From Pithys albifrons albifrons (Eukaryota > Chordata > Aves > Passeriformes > Thamnophilidae), in NCBI RefSeq assembly GCF_047495875.1, contig NC_092459.1, positions 16,539,795 to 16,603,794 on the forward strand: a stretch of DNA of 64,000 bases, given 5' to 3'. Under the pieces are notes generated by a model that did no database searches, had not been told where the DNA came from, and saw only the letters and a program-made list of their open reading frames with translations. Shown piece after piece: positions 1-12,800 of this stretch. Made by a program: the position numbers and the translations under genes. Within the stretch, counting starts at the first letter, position 1. The number at the start of each line of letters is the position of its first letter.

Positions 1-3000
1 TAAGTTTGGTCTCCCTTCTTGGGGGATTCTGACATGGTGCATTTTCAAAGTAAAAGGTGACACCTGCTGTGAAAGCAATGAACATTATTAGTGTGTCCAA
101 CTTCAAATAGTTTTCAATCTTTCAGTGATTATGGATGCTTCCTATCAAAACTGTCCAAGGTGCTGTAACTTTTATATGGGTTTCTGCAAAAAGATAAACC
201 TTGGAAGTTGCTGGACTGTAAAATAACAGTACACTATGACACTGGCAAACCTTTAAAAGATAAATCTTGGCAGCCACTGGACTGTACAGTATTAACACAC
301 TCTGACAGCATTGGATGTCTGAAACTCTAGAGAAGGATCCTAGAAGTGATTTTTCTCATGCAACAGAATGAAGTCTGTGTTACCTTAGAAATTCACCTGG
401 CTTAAGTACATTCACAACTATCCTGTGTAAGTACATATATATTTAGTGAACTTCTAGACAGGCAACAATGGCAATTATTTGCTTTATATTGACTTATTTA
501 CTCTAATGATAGCTCTGAAACCAAGTCTGGCAATTCCAGTTCTCAGAACAATGGTTTATTTGTAAAAAATAAGCTTCCAAAATACTCAATAATTTTAAGA
601 ACAATGTACAGTGCCCCTTTTAATATCCTTTTTAGCATTTTTGCAGGTTTAAAAGAAGTTTATTCTTAAAAATCCTTCCAGAAATGCGTCCTCTCAGCTC
701 ACTCATCCAAGACACTCTATCTTCTAGGACACACTGAGGCTCAGATTTCTCTGTCCCTGCTGCAGGGGCAGCTACCTGCTTGAATATTCTTTCCATGGTT
801 TCACACAACTCCCATGTTGCAGCATTTGCTTGACCTCCTACTTCCTCCTCTTTTCACAGTTTCCTACTTGGCATTTTCCTCCATTCTGTTACAGCACATT
901 CGACTCCACGTCCTCATCTTCACGCTTGTCTGCCTCTCCTCTGCATCCCTCCTGGTCCCTACATTAGTCTCACTCAATTTGCTGTCCCGTTTCCGAATGC
1001 ATTTTCCCTCCCTGCTGCTCCCACTATCTGTGGCATGTCCATATTCTCCTGTTTCCTGCTTGGCCCTCACAGAGCAGCTAACAGACCATTACCTTCCCTG
1101 ATGGCATCCTGTCTTCTGCTCGATTGCAAATAACAAGGAGTGGCATCCATCTTCACTGGTTTACCCTCACATTCACCCAGAAACTCTAAGTGGATCTGGC
1201 AACCAATCTTCTGAGATCAGATTTGGCCTTGTCCCGGTGTTGGCAATGGAAGATGGAAGGCATTGTACTTACAGATCAAAATGCAGAGCTTTGTAAATGA
1301 AATAAAGATTGTCATAGCCTAGAATGTATTATTATTATTGATAAAAACCTTCTAGTTAACATTTTTTTGTGCTTTGAGCAACATGAGGGCTGGTGAGGAT
1401 GCTGACTGAGGTCCTGTAGAGCAGCTGCAGAGCTGAGGGATCAGGGCAGACTTGAGAATGAGTCTTTTCTTCTAGTATTGATCAGACGATGGTCCAGAGA
1501 AACCCTTACAAAATGTTAGCATCATTAACTGAGATCCAGTTCTAAATAGATGAAACTTGCTTGCTTCACTGGCTTTACCTTTCCAAGGAAAGTTGTTGAG
1601 TGCTTTTGAACAATTGCTGCCATTTCTGTGACAGCTGTCTGTAAAAAACTAGAAATGATGGCAACTTCAATATGGCATCTTTCACTGCACACTGTAGAAA
1701 ACTAATCATGACCTGAAACTAATCACTGGACCTAATCAAATACTTTCCCTTCAATGACTTCAGAAGTTCTATTTTATTTCTAAAGCTAATCTGCCCTTAA
1801 TGTGTGGGGAAGGAGGACAATAGCCCATGTGGTCTCAGTGCAGGCTGGGAATCTCAGGCGCAGTGTGGGTTTGACAGTTCTGAATAGCAATCCATCACTT
1901 AACAGACAAATGGAAGCTACGGTCTCTTTGCAGCAGCTCTTTTTCAACACCAGGATGACATCTGCGCCCTCTGCAAAGGATTGTACAACGTCAGCCTGAG
2001 AGAGGGATAGGTTTCAAACACAACTGGGCTTGAGCAGGCTGTTTACAAGGTGGTTTGAGAGTTATTTTTTCTTCAAGCAACTGGTTCTGTAACAGTGATA
2101 AAATATTTCTCTCACCCAAAGTTTTCAGCAAGTACATACCAAAATACAACAGCTAAATAGTGGATAACAGCAAATGGAGGATCACACACATATAGGTATA
2201 TGTCACAGGAAAAACAAGAAGTTATATGCAAAACACCACCTGAAAGCATAACTGACTCAATGTGTCTATCAGAGCATTAGATAATGATGTCTTCTATTGT
2301 TGCTCTCTTTCATGAAAGTTATGACAGCAGTGGAAAATACCTGTAAATATTTTGTCTACTGCAAACTGCATTAATTATATGTATTCTAAAATGAATTTGC
2401 AAGTGAGTTCTTAAGAGGCCAGGAGGCAGTACGGAAAGAACAGTTTCAATTTATTGTGCAGTCGAACACTGGCTCAATATAGTCCCTCCAAGTATTTGTG
2501 TTAGGACTTTATTGTAAAATATACTGTACATTTAATAATCAATGCTGTGTTCTCATAAAGATCAAAAGTGAAATGTTAATCTAGATATTCTCTACTCTCT
2601 CATTCTTTTTCTATACAGTGTTTTTCTTCATGGTGACCTTGTTGGAAGCATGACAATGTCAGAACATCTGATCATCCAGGTCCTTAGGGACCATTCTTTC
2701 CCATAATATTATGTAAGATATTTTTCTCTAAGGTAGGACTACAGAGCTTTCTTTTCACTTGCATTTGCAAATAGAACTGTGGGGTTATATATCTAGATAT
2801 TTCCTTCATTATTTATTATTGTGGACATATGTTCTTTGAGTAAATTTGAAAAGCTTTTAATCCCTCAGAGAATGGATTTAGCTAAATTTTAATATTAACA
2901 ATTAACAAGTAGTCTTGCTTGTTAAGAGCAATATTTTTGGAAATAATTTGTAATAATGAAATATAATGAGACAAGAATTCTTTCCTAGTAAATCTTTTTC

Positions 3001-4732
3001 TGCTGTACTTTTGATATTTATATCGGTAAAGATAAACATAGCAATTTTTTAACTGTTTCCTATTGATATGTCCAATTCAGTAGCTCTCAGTCACTCACCC
3101 TGTAGCCCTGCAGAAGTCATTTGGCAGTTCCATAGATTTTTAAGCCATCAGGGACCATTAGATCATCTTGTCTGATCTTTCTGCATAAAACAGGTCATGG
3201 AATTTCTTCTAGTTATCTCCTGTATTGACTGGAGCAATGGGTATTTAACCAAACCTTGTCTTTATGTCACAAAGTTTACCTTATTTTTTTTTTTTAGTGG
3301 GGAATATTACTTCCTATTTTATACTTAAGCTGTGAAGATTCATTAATGTTTCTGAATACTCTGAGATACTGGGATTTAATGTGCTATAAAAGTGAACAGT
3401 GAAAATATTTCCAGTGATGACCTAAACAGGATTTTTTAATCAATGTGATGAATTGGATACTGGGACAAATTAATCAGTGCTGGTGTCTCCAGCAGGAAGG
3501 AGTTTTGCCAATTCAGTCCAAGATTTTCTTATTTTAATATTGGTGATAAGTTGAAGAAGGAAAGATATACAGTACAAAAATGGCATGCTTTAAAAAATTT
3601 TTAAAAATAAAATGTCAAACAGAAAGTAACTTTAAATATTTAATGTCATTAAATTTAATTAATAAAATTTTCTTTAGACTTCAAGTTAAAATTTCACAGA
3701 AATTCTTATTCCTTTTATCTTCAATAGCCTGTGTATGTATTATTAATTATTTGTTAGGTACTTCCATAAACATTTGATTATATTAGCAGTAAGAATGCAA
3801 ACCCAAAATTCTCTAACATCACTGGAACAATACAGTGATGCTTGCCCTGCTCCATGTGTGCCAGAGTCTCCCTTTGAAGGCATTCCGTTCTGGAAGACCT
3901 ATTGCCCAGCATGTCTGAGGCTGCAAAGTGCCTCCCCATTCCATGCCTGCTCCACCATCGCTGCCACTGAATCAGACAAAAGTCATTTATATGCTGAGTG
4001 TGGGAATCCCCTCTGATCGCCAGCAATGAGAGAACAGGAGTAGGTAGTCCAAGACATGTTTTCTGACTTCAGTGAATGTGATTTTATTATGAATTAGCCA
4101 AAACTTCTATCAATTGATTTCAGGAAATCTACTAAAAAAAAAAACAAGAAGTGCAAGTATTTTAGAAAATATTTAGAAAAATACTTGTGTTCACTGGTTT
4201 ATATTTGTCTTTGCCTTTTTAACATTATTGTCTTTCAATTTTCCACATTGAACAGTATTGCCCTTGCTACTGTGAGTCTTCTCTGGATTTTTCTTGAAGA
4301 AGTTCCTCTTCAAGCACCTTTAGTGAACTTTTTTGTTAGTCAGAATTTCAATTTACAAGAAGTCTCCTTCAGAAGAAGGTGCAGTCAAGGCCATTCTGAT
4401 TTATTATGTACACTGCCTATTTATATTTACCTACAGTCTATGTATATTTAGTCTACTTAAAACACACACATGGATGTATTTGCTGAACAAACAGTAAGTT
4501 CTATTCCAAAGTTACATTTACAGTGAGCAATGTAAAATTTTAATATTGGTAATACCCACATGAAGTGAACTACCATATAGGAGACACTAAAACTTCTGCT
4601 AATGGTTTAAAACTCTGATACATCCAAAGCTTATTTTTTGAACAAATTAAATTAACAAACTAAAGTATTTTGCATAGAGATACTAAAATTTCAGGCTTGT
4701 TGTTTTACCTCTGAACAGCTAATATGGCAACA
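1..4732. other. AT-rich non-coding stretch, no gene seen
   Basis: I see no recognisable gene, RNA gene or high-copy repeat here. The sequence is AT-rich with scattered short homopolymers (a T run near 3286, an A run near 4135). The reading frames present (up to about 95 codons at 814-1101) have no family resemblance and no splice context. The stretch ends where an ERVL-type LTR begins. It may hold conserved non-coding elements, which cannot be judged from one sequence. Confidence 0.6.
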
Positions 4733-4971
4733 TGTCATGGTTTAAGCCCAGCTGGCAACTCAGCACCATGCAGGTGCTCACTGAGCCCCACACACATCCA
4801 CACTCCAGTGGAATGGGGGCAGAATCAAAAGTAAAACTTGTAGGTTAAGATAAGAACAGTTTAATAATTGAAACAAAGTAAAATATAATAATAATAATGT
4901 CAGTAAATAACCACAATAATAATATTTAACCCCAACAACAATAATAGTTTAAAACCCAAGGGAAAACAGTG

Positions 4972-4977
4972 GTGCAC
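4972..4977. repeat. Target-site duplication, left copy (GTGCAC)
   Basis: Perfect 6-bp direct repeat of 5388-5393, directly abutting the TG end of the nested LTR. It marks the integration site inside the older ERVL-type LTR. Confidence 0.85.
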
Positions 4978-5387
4978 TGTAGGGGTGAATGTAAGTGCAT
5001 CCCTTAGGGAAAGCTGTTTGGAGTTCTACCTTAAAGAGAACGGAGCTACCTGGAGTATGTGCGGTGACTTGTAACCAATGAGAGGCTGTGGTGTATGCAA
5101 GGTGAATTGGTTAACCAATTATGTGATAGCATGCTGGATGTGAAAACGCATAAAAGGTGTGGTGATTACTGCGTGAGATTTAGTTAGAGGTAGATCTACT
5201 GTTGTAATAGGAACTTCTAGGAACTAACTTCTTCTATTATGTGCTGTGAAGAGCTGTCTGTTAACCTATCTTGAATAAACTCTCTAAGTTATGAGCCTTC
5301 TGATCAAGCCTTCTGATGACTGCTGTGCCTGAGCTCTTCTGACCGTCAGTCCACAACCCAGCTCGGTATAAGGGGGCTCCCCCTATA
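4978..5387 (+). mobile_element. Nested 410-bp solo LTR (ERVK/alpharetrovirus-like)
   Basis: This LTR begins TGTAGGGG and ends CCCCTATA, so its ends are inverted repeats except for one base; the expected terminal CA has become TA. It is flanked by a perfect 6-bp direct repeat, GTGCAC, at 4972-4977 and 5388-5393. Removing the LTR and one repeat restores the host LTR, as the copy at 39043 shows (ATGCACAATGCAATT near 39275). On the plus strand a TATA-like GCATAAAAGG lies at 5149-5158 and a canonical AATAAA at 5274-5279, giving a normal U3-R-U5 layout. A 6-bp duplication is usual for betaretrovirus-like (ERVK) and alpharetrovirus integration. No internal viral genes are present. Confidence 0.85.
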
Positions 5388-5393
5388 GTGCAC
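5388..5393. repeat. Target-site duplication, right copy (GTGCAC)
   Basis: Right-hand copy of the 6-bp duplication that brackets the nested LTR. The host LTR resumes straight after it. Confidence 0.85.
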
Positions 5394-5714
5394 AATAAAA
5401 TGATTCACTGCCTGCTGGCCAGTGCCAGGCCCTCATCCCCGCAACCCGATCAACCCTGCCACTGGGTAACTCCCCCGGTTTATATATGCGGCATGATGTT
5501 CTGTGGTGTGGAATATCCCTACTAGGCTATGCGTCCTCCCAGGTTTCTGTGTTCCTCCTCACTGGCAGAGCATGAGATATAAAAAGGTCCTTGACTTAAG
5601 ATAGACACTATTTAGGAACAACCAAACCATCAGTGTGTTCTCATGCCAAATCTAAAACACAGCTGTACCAGCTATTGAAAAGAAATTAACTCTATCCCAG
5701 ATGAAACCAGGACA

Positions 5715-7125
5715 CAATACAAAAAGATATTTATAAAATTTAAAGAAATAAAAGGAAGTTGATTTTATTCATTCAAGATTTGCAGATTCTGTAGTTTAAA
5801 CTTTTGGGAGCCAGTTAAATAGCTGGCTCTTTTTCATGATCCTTCCTGTAGGATCTGCTTCTCTGACCAGTTTGACTCTGATGTCCTTTGGATGCAGCAA
5901 CAAGCAACTTACTGTCCTCAGGTTACTCTTTCATTTCTTCCTTGAAAAGCTGCATCTTCTCTTCACTGTTGGCCATAAAGGTGGGGGAGAGGTGAAGGTT
6001 ACCAGCAGAGTTGTGGGGGTCCAGAGAGACAATCCTGTTGAAACGCAGTCCCAGGAAAGAGACTGTTAGAACAGGGAAAGGATCTCAACATATGAGGCAG
6101 AGAACATCAAGTTACTGTTGCTGGACATGTCCTCTTTCGCACAAAAAAACCTTGTAGCTGAGGGAAGAGAGTCTACTTACAATAGAAAAATAATGACCTT
6201 TTTAAAAAAATTAATATGGAAATGTGGATAGCACCATCACTACCATGCCTTCAAAGATGTGACTGGATTTAGCATAAGTGGCAGGTAAACCAGCAGATGC
6301 TGATATTCCTGTTTCTGGACTTATAACTGCTCCCATACACATAAAAAACACTTGATCCTTTTTTAAAAAAATGCATGAAAAGACTTCCATGAAAACAGTG
6401 CAACTACTGACTTAGAACTAGTAGAATAGAAAGCAAGAAAATTAATAGTGTAGGGTCCCTGCAAATCCTGAAGTTTCCTGACATGCAGAACTCCTACATT
6501 CTTCTTACCCAGAACAAGAAAATACTTATTTCATCCCAATGTCATTAAGCTTGACCTGTGCATTGTGGCTTTTATGTATTATTTGTATTATATTGATTTA
6601 GAGTAGAATTCATCTTCACTACACTTAGTCATTTAAAGTTAAGGGTTTCATCTAAGCTATTTGTCCAAGTTCCCTTTACAGTAAATAGAGAAAAGTAAGT
6701 TCCTCCAAATGGCAATCCATCGCATTTTGAGTGAGGTGTCTGAGATAACTGGATGAATTGCACTCTCTTGCAGTGTCTCTACGTTGCTATAGAGCAGTGC
6801 ACGCAGCTACCTTAGGGAAAACACCCAACTTTCAGATGGCAAAACATTAGGCAAGCTGAATCCCTCCCAAATATTTTCTTTTAAGGGATGCATTTAACTA
6901 AGAAATACCTCAATTTGGTATCTGTTATTTTGCTAAAATTTAATAAGTGGTATTTGTTTTGAACTATATACCTGGTGCTTAACAAATAAGCATAATATCA
7001 AATAATAGTAAAATTACATGTGACCAGGTGGTTGATCAATACACGCCATTAATGTGCCCATAAATCATTCTCACATTCTCTTTCAAACAAGGGCATTCAT
7101 TTATACTGCTGGTAAAAAACAAAGC
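5715..7125. other. Non-coding stretch, nothing recognised
   Basis: This is AT-rich sequence between the LTR and the (CTTT)n array. The only open frame of note (5836-6069, 77 codons) has no recognisable domain. No repeat family was identified by eye. Confidence 0.6.
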
Positions 7126-7349
<224 letters not shown>

Positions 7350-8310
7350 ATGCACCAATCGCAAATTCATTTTGAAATATTAACAGAGCTGCAAGATCTA
7401 AGTACTTCTGAAAAATCAAGCTGATAATATTATTTTAAGGTCAGAGTAGGGGAGGAGTTGGATTGTGTTAATTTCTAAAGGATAGGAATTGTATGTTCAG
7501 ATTTTATTATGTGTGAGCATAAGATTTTTAATACCTTCAGCTATTAATTTAAGTGTCTGGGTTTGGAAATGATGCAATGGATATCAACACTATTGTCTCT
7601 TAGCAACCTCAATTAATATTGGAAACAAAGGAGGGTTTGCAAACTTAGACTTTTTCCCTTGTATTCACAGAATTTTGTGTGTGAACACATTAGTGAATCA
7701 ATCAGTTACTAAAAGTTTTTAAAATGGGGGAGACAGTACATTAGCTTAATAAATTATAGGAACGAGTGTTGCAGAGCAAGCAAGAATGTCTCTTGTGGAG
7801 CCCTGCCTCTTTCACCATGCACCTGACAAGATATGCACATCCCCTAGGTGGCTGAGTTAGCCATGCATGCCTGCACATCACAGCATGCCTTCCTCCCAAA
7901 TGCTGGTAGAAAGGGCTAAAAAGTCACTGCAAATTACGTGTGGCACCTGGCAGTAGTGTAGGCAGCAAGTTGCTACCAGACCTCCTATTCCTTTCGTGTC
8001 AACAAATTGCCCTCTGACCTGGAAGGCTATGTCTAAGGTGAGAAATTATTTGCCCTGGATCCAAACTGGTTCTATGTCCTGTTCAGTTAAAACCAGGCTG
8101 AAATGGATTTAAGTATCTTAAGCTCAGTGTATGCAGTGGTTTTATTAGCCAACTGTTAACAGAAATAACAACATTTTCAATGCTTAGACCTATAGATGTG
8201 GCTTATAGAACTACAAGGTGTCTTATTATTGAGAGATGCCTCTAACTGAACTAAGGTGCAAATGAGACCATGGGCCCATGTCAATGGTATGGATTTTATT
8301 TAACGTAACT
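7350..8310. other. Non-coding spacer between two low-complexity tracts
   Basis: No gene or repeat family is recognised. A perfect 12-bp palindrome, CATGGGCCCATG, lies at 8269-8280 just before the purine-rich tract; such a short one is expected by chance at this scale. Confidence 0.6.
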
Positions 8311-8360
8311 GTGAGATAGAAAGACAGAAAGAAATAGAAAAGGGGGAGCAGAGGGGGAGC

Positions 8361-8982
8361 AGAGAGAGAGGGAGAGGGAGAGAGGGAGAGAGGGAGAGAG
8401 GGAGAGGGGAGGGGGGGAGAGGGGGTGGGGGGGAGGGGGGAGGGGGGGAGGGGGAGAGAGAGAGAGGGAGAGGGAGGGGGAGGGAGAGGGAGGGAGAGGG
8501 AGAGAGGGAGAGAGGGAGGGGGGAGAGGAAGAGAGAGAGAGAGGAAGAGGGAGGAAGAGAGAGGAAGAGGGAGGAAGAGGGAGAGAGGGAGAGAGAGGGA
8601 GAGAGAGAGAGTGAGGGGGGATGGAGAGAGGGAGAGAGGGGGAGAGAGAGAGAGGGAGAGGGGGAGGGAGAGGGAGAGAGGGAGGGAGAGAGGGAGAGGG
8701 AGAGAGATAGAGGGGGGGAGAGAGAGGGCGAGAGAGGGGGAGAGAGAGACGGAGGGGGAGAGGGGAGGGGGAGGGAGGAGGAGAGGGAGGGAGGAAGAGG
8801 GAGAGAGGGAGAGAGGGAGAGGGAGAGTGAGAGGGGGAGGGGGAGAGGGGGAGAGAGGGAGGGAGAGGGACGGGGGGAGAGAGGGGGAGAGAGGGGGGAG
8901 AGGGGGGGGAGGGGGGGGAGGGGGGGGAGAGAGGGGGGGAGAGAGGGGGGGAGAGAGGGAGGGAGAGAGGGAGAGGGAGAGA
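8361..8982. repeat. Polypurine GA/GGGGA-rich tract, about 620 bp
   Basis: The plus strand is almost entirely A and G for about 620 bases, with only isolated T or C (for example near 8611, 8707, 8729, 8749 and 8871). A purine-rich lead-in starts near 8311. Units alternate between GA, GAGG and GGGGA, with several runs of seven or more G in the 8400s and 8900s. Such tracts can form triplexes and, through the G runs, quadruplexes. The open frames of 190 and 240 codons over it (Gly/Arg/Glu on plus, Pro/Ser/Leu on minus) are artefacts. The tract ends abruptly at GATC, where normal-complexity sequence resumes. Confidence 0.95.
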
Positions 8983-9800
8983 TCAAGCAGAAGGTAGCCA
9001 GCACCTGTGGATCCAGCAGCATCGCATTAGTCCTTCTTCACCTGGGCTTCTCAGTGCTAGGAGTCCTGAGGTAATTCAAAACTTTTCCCTATTTATACAT
9101 TTTGTGCAAAAAAAGGAGTTAATATTCACTGGCTACACAGTCCTCTTATTCTTTTTGTTTAATGATTCCCTTATTTCTAATGCTAATTATTCCATCTTCA
9201 TCTTTTGAGCCCGTGAGTTTCTTGGGTTGGTGGTCCATGGGTCAGTGGTCATGATCTCCTCCTGTAAGAACTACCTTTTACCCAGTCAGAGTTGATTTTA
9301 GCACATTTGCTGAATTGGGTTTCCTTGTGGCCCATAAACTCTGCATTCTTTGTGTCCATTATCAGGGATACATTCTTCTCCCCTGGGTTGGTCAACCTCA
9401 CCCTTGGCCTGAGATAACACTCAACCAATAGCACCACCTTTATCTTATCTCAGGTTCCTGTCACAGTGGCTTAACTTACACCCCAAGTTCCCAGTATGCA
9501 TGGAGGCATATTGGGCAGAGTGGGCTTTGGTGGTCACTGATGACGTCTGTCCCATAATTTGGGGTGATCTTTGTTTGACCAGTGATATGCATACAAGCAA
9601 TTGCTCTTTTACACAATTTGCCACACGGGGAATTATTTGGATGCATTACCCAGGATGTGCTCACCAGACCTTGCCTCTGCCAGGCCTGCAGTTAGTTCCA
9701 TCCTGTTCAGTGCTTATCTTATGGCAAAGTTCTTCTGTGGTCTTAACAGTGTTTGAGACAGGAAATTGTGCTCTTTAAGTCTTTACACAAGATTCCTACT
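8983..9800. other. Moderate-complexity block after the GA tract, possibly a decayed repeat
   Basis: This block is more GC-balanced than its surroundings. On the minus strand it contains an ATTGG (CCAAT) element near 9425 and no long frame above about 90 codons. The sharp boundary with the GA tract and the overall texture would suit an old LTR read on the minus strand, with the GA tract grown from a simple repeat inside it. I could find neither terminal repeats nor a target-site duplication, so this remains a weak suggestion. Confidence 0.25.
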
Positions 9801-12800
9801 GATTGATAGGAAGATTTCACCAACAAAAATTTTATTTTGGTTTATTTTCCCTCACTAATTATAGTTACATTCTCTGACCATATTTTGTTTAATATCTCTT
9901 CCATCCCTTAAGTTTGGCACTTGCATATTCAAAAATAAATCATATTCTTTCTTCACAAGAGCTTGGTATGAATTAATTTGCATTCAGAATGACTTGGTGG
10001 GGATAGAAGAGTGAGTCTGGCATTGTAATGACAGAACTGTATTACTTACATTCATTTCGTGACACTTCATGTTGCTATAACCACATCAAGCCCTGATACC
10101 ACTCAGTTTATAACAACCATGGAACACTATGCAGATTCCTCCTAATGCCTTGCTATGCCTTGCCATGCCTTGCCTTGCCATTTAATTCTTGTACCTTCTG
10201 CTGTATTAACACTTTTTGAGAAAAATGTAGAGGAAACCTGTGCTCATGTCACCATGTGTGATCTTGGACATTTGTCTCCTTTCACACAAGCCTTGCATTT
10301 CTGCAGCAGCATTCCTGGCAGAGCAAACAAGCAAAAGCTGCATCCAAGGTTCGCATCCAAAGTTCACATCCAGAATACTTGGAGCATTGCTTTGTTTATG
10401 TTGTTGACTTTTGCCATTTATGTCTTCCAGTTCAAAAGGCAGAAGCAGTAGTTTCTGTCTAATAGAAACAAATTGACTTAAGAATTTTTTCTATAAGCAC
10501 AAGAGGAAAGAACTTCAAGAGCAAAACCATAAAGCTGACCATTACTTGCTCTGAAGCCCCAGTAAAGAAGACTGCTGTTCTAAAATGAGGTTCCATGAGC
10601 CCTTGGCTTGATTACATATTCAGATTTTGATATACACAGTTTAATTCCTGCAGGGAACTTGTATAAAATAAGAACATTTAAAAATCCCTAAAACAAAAAA
10701 GTGATTTAATCCTCAAACTGGCACTTATTTACCACTAGTGTATTGAAAAGAGCAAAATAATGATAAATTACCAGAGGAGTATGCACTTCTATGTTAATAG
10801 TTATATGGCTTTTCTTTGAAGTGAATGCAGCAAATATACAGCCTTAACATCCTATGGAAAATACATCATGGCTGTAGATAGAGATAGATATTCACAAATG
10901 GATTGTCAGAAAGACCAGGCACAGGAGTAGAAAGAATTCCCAAGAAGAACTGAAAGATTTGCAAAGAATGTTACAGCTATTACAACAGGAAACAAAGGTC
11001 CATGTCTAAGTGTAATAAATATAGTTTGTTCTGAGTCTGACTCATTTAAGTGTATCTGGTGTGCTGCAAATGCATCTCCATGTTTTGCCTTCTCAAGGCA
11101 TGACTTTTGTCCCTGGTCTGGTTGGAGGCATCCATAGGGAGCATGGGTGAGGGTCTTCTTCATGATAGTGTGTCTGACTTGCTGCTGGTGGGGCTGAAAG
11201 GGTAAGCATAACATTGGCAATCCAAGTCACCCCTTAACAGGCAAATGCACCTCAGATTGTGCAGCCCCCAGCTGTGCTGAGGCTAAGACCTGCCAAAGCA
11301 CACTGAAAGACAGACTGCCTGGAAGAGCTATGTGTTTGTTCATACTTGGTTTTGGTCCTTACAGCCATGCTTCAGCCGGAAAGAGAGGCCCACAGCCACC
11401 TGCCCAGGGAGAGAGGAGATGATCAGCCTCAAGGCTTGTGTGAGCCCAGCTGCTATTTGTACACTGACTGCTGTGAGAGAGGCCTGGGAACAGGGCAGCA
11501 TTTCCCAGTGCTGGCTCTGCCCAGTGCAACAGCCCATGTCTGACACCAGTGCATGTCCAGTCCAGCTGTGGCTCTTTGCCACTGTTTCCAAGAGCTATGT
11601 GTCTAGAAATCTGGGATGGTACCACCCAAAGCAAGAAGATAGCAGAGCTTTCAGTTCCCATGTTAAACAAAAAGACCAGATAAAAGTATAAGAGGACAGA
11701 CCCAGTGACTCATGACAGGGGACACAGCTTAGTAATTGGTCACTGATCTGGAAACCTCTGCATATGAACTATGATATCCAGACGTCAGGGCTGATGGCAA
11801 GCAGGGAAACGAAGGACAAAGGGACATTAAACAGAAGGAGTTTTATCCAGTAGGCCCTTAGATGATATGCTTAGTCTTTTTAAAACCTTGTAGTGCTCCA
11901 AAATCAATGGCAGCTTGTAAGAACTTCCCCATTTGAGTCCAAAGAATTAAGTGCTGTGAAGTTTTAAGTTGTCTATAGTTACTTTGGTGGTTTCCTTTAT
12001 TGTTTCTTTCCTTTGGTAAATATGAACAACTTTTACATAAACTGAAGCATTTGAAGGCAGATGCCTGTAATGACCTAATGGACTTTTTTTAAAAAAAAAA
12101 ATTTAGCTTTCATCACTAAATAGTTCTGTGGTACTGTCAATGTTTCAAATAAGATTTCCAAGTGCCAGTGAAATAGCTTCATGTTAGGGGGTTATTTTCA
12201 TAATTCAGTGCATCCAAACTTCATGAAATATATGCAAATCACCTTCATTATAACCATATCTTGTCGCAACATGCAGCATACGTAGTGCCAAAAATGAATG
12301 CATTCATGGCATCTTTTGGGTCCTAAGATCCAATTATGTCTTTTGTTGTTCCTTTTTGGCTCTCTGTGTCAGCTGCATGCTCTGTAAAGTTACTGATTAC
12401 TGACCTGTTGGCAACTTTACAAATCAGCTTTGAAATGCAAGCTGTCAGTAGCTCTTGAGTACCCCAGTCCCAGGTTACCAAGGCCATGAAATGCTGCATT
12501 GAATTTTTAATCAGTTTTCCCTCTGCTTCTGCCTAGCTTTTTCCAGGTTAAGGTCAATTTTGAAACCAGCTGAATTCTTTAATAATCACTGTCTTTGCAG
12601 TCCTCACTGGGTTCAAAAGGAAGAACATTTTTTTCCTTGCATTAATATTAATTTTTTTACTATGGGGGCTTATTACAGGGGCATACTTTCTGTTTAAGTA
12701 TTCATTGTTAGATCACAAAGTGCACTACAGTCTAGCCAAAGTATTGCCTCATGAAGATAGCAGTGAACTGCCACTAACCCGAAAATTCAGAGGCCCCACT

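Larger units (their letters stand above)
4733..5714 (-). mobile_element. ERVL-type solo LTR, interrupted by a second LTR
   Basis: This is a solo long terminal repeat of the avian ERVL-like family, which has TGTCATGGTTT at one end and ends in ...AACCAGGACA at the other. In the transcribed direction (minus strand) a TATA-like box lies at 5479-5487 and an ATTAAA-type poly(A) signal near 4859, so transcription would run right to left. The flanks CAACA and CAATA agree at four of five bases, fitting the 5-bp duplication made by ERVL-class integrases. The element is split by a 410-bp LTR plus its duplicated target at 4978-5393. The copy at 39043 shows the uninterrupted arrangement. No gag, pol or env sequence accompanies it, so it is a recombination-derived solo LTR. 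The family name rests on recalled consensus. Confidence 0.82.

Noticed and set aside
8269..8280. 12-bp palindrome CATGGGCCCATG as a regulatory site
   Set aside because: A 12-bp palindrome is expected by chance in 64 kb, and no repeat or partner site supports it.
8300..9022. A 240-codon minus-strand and a 190-codon plus-strand frame, the longest in the window
   Set aside because: They lie on the GA tract, and the low-complexity Pro/Ser/Leu and Gly/Arg/Glu composition is an artefact of the repeat.
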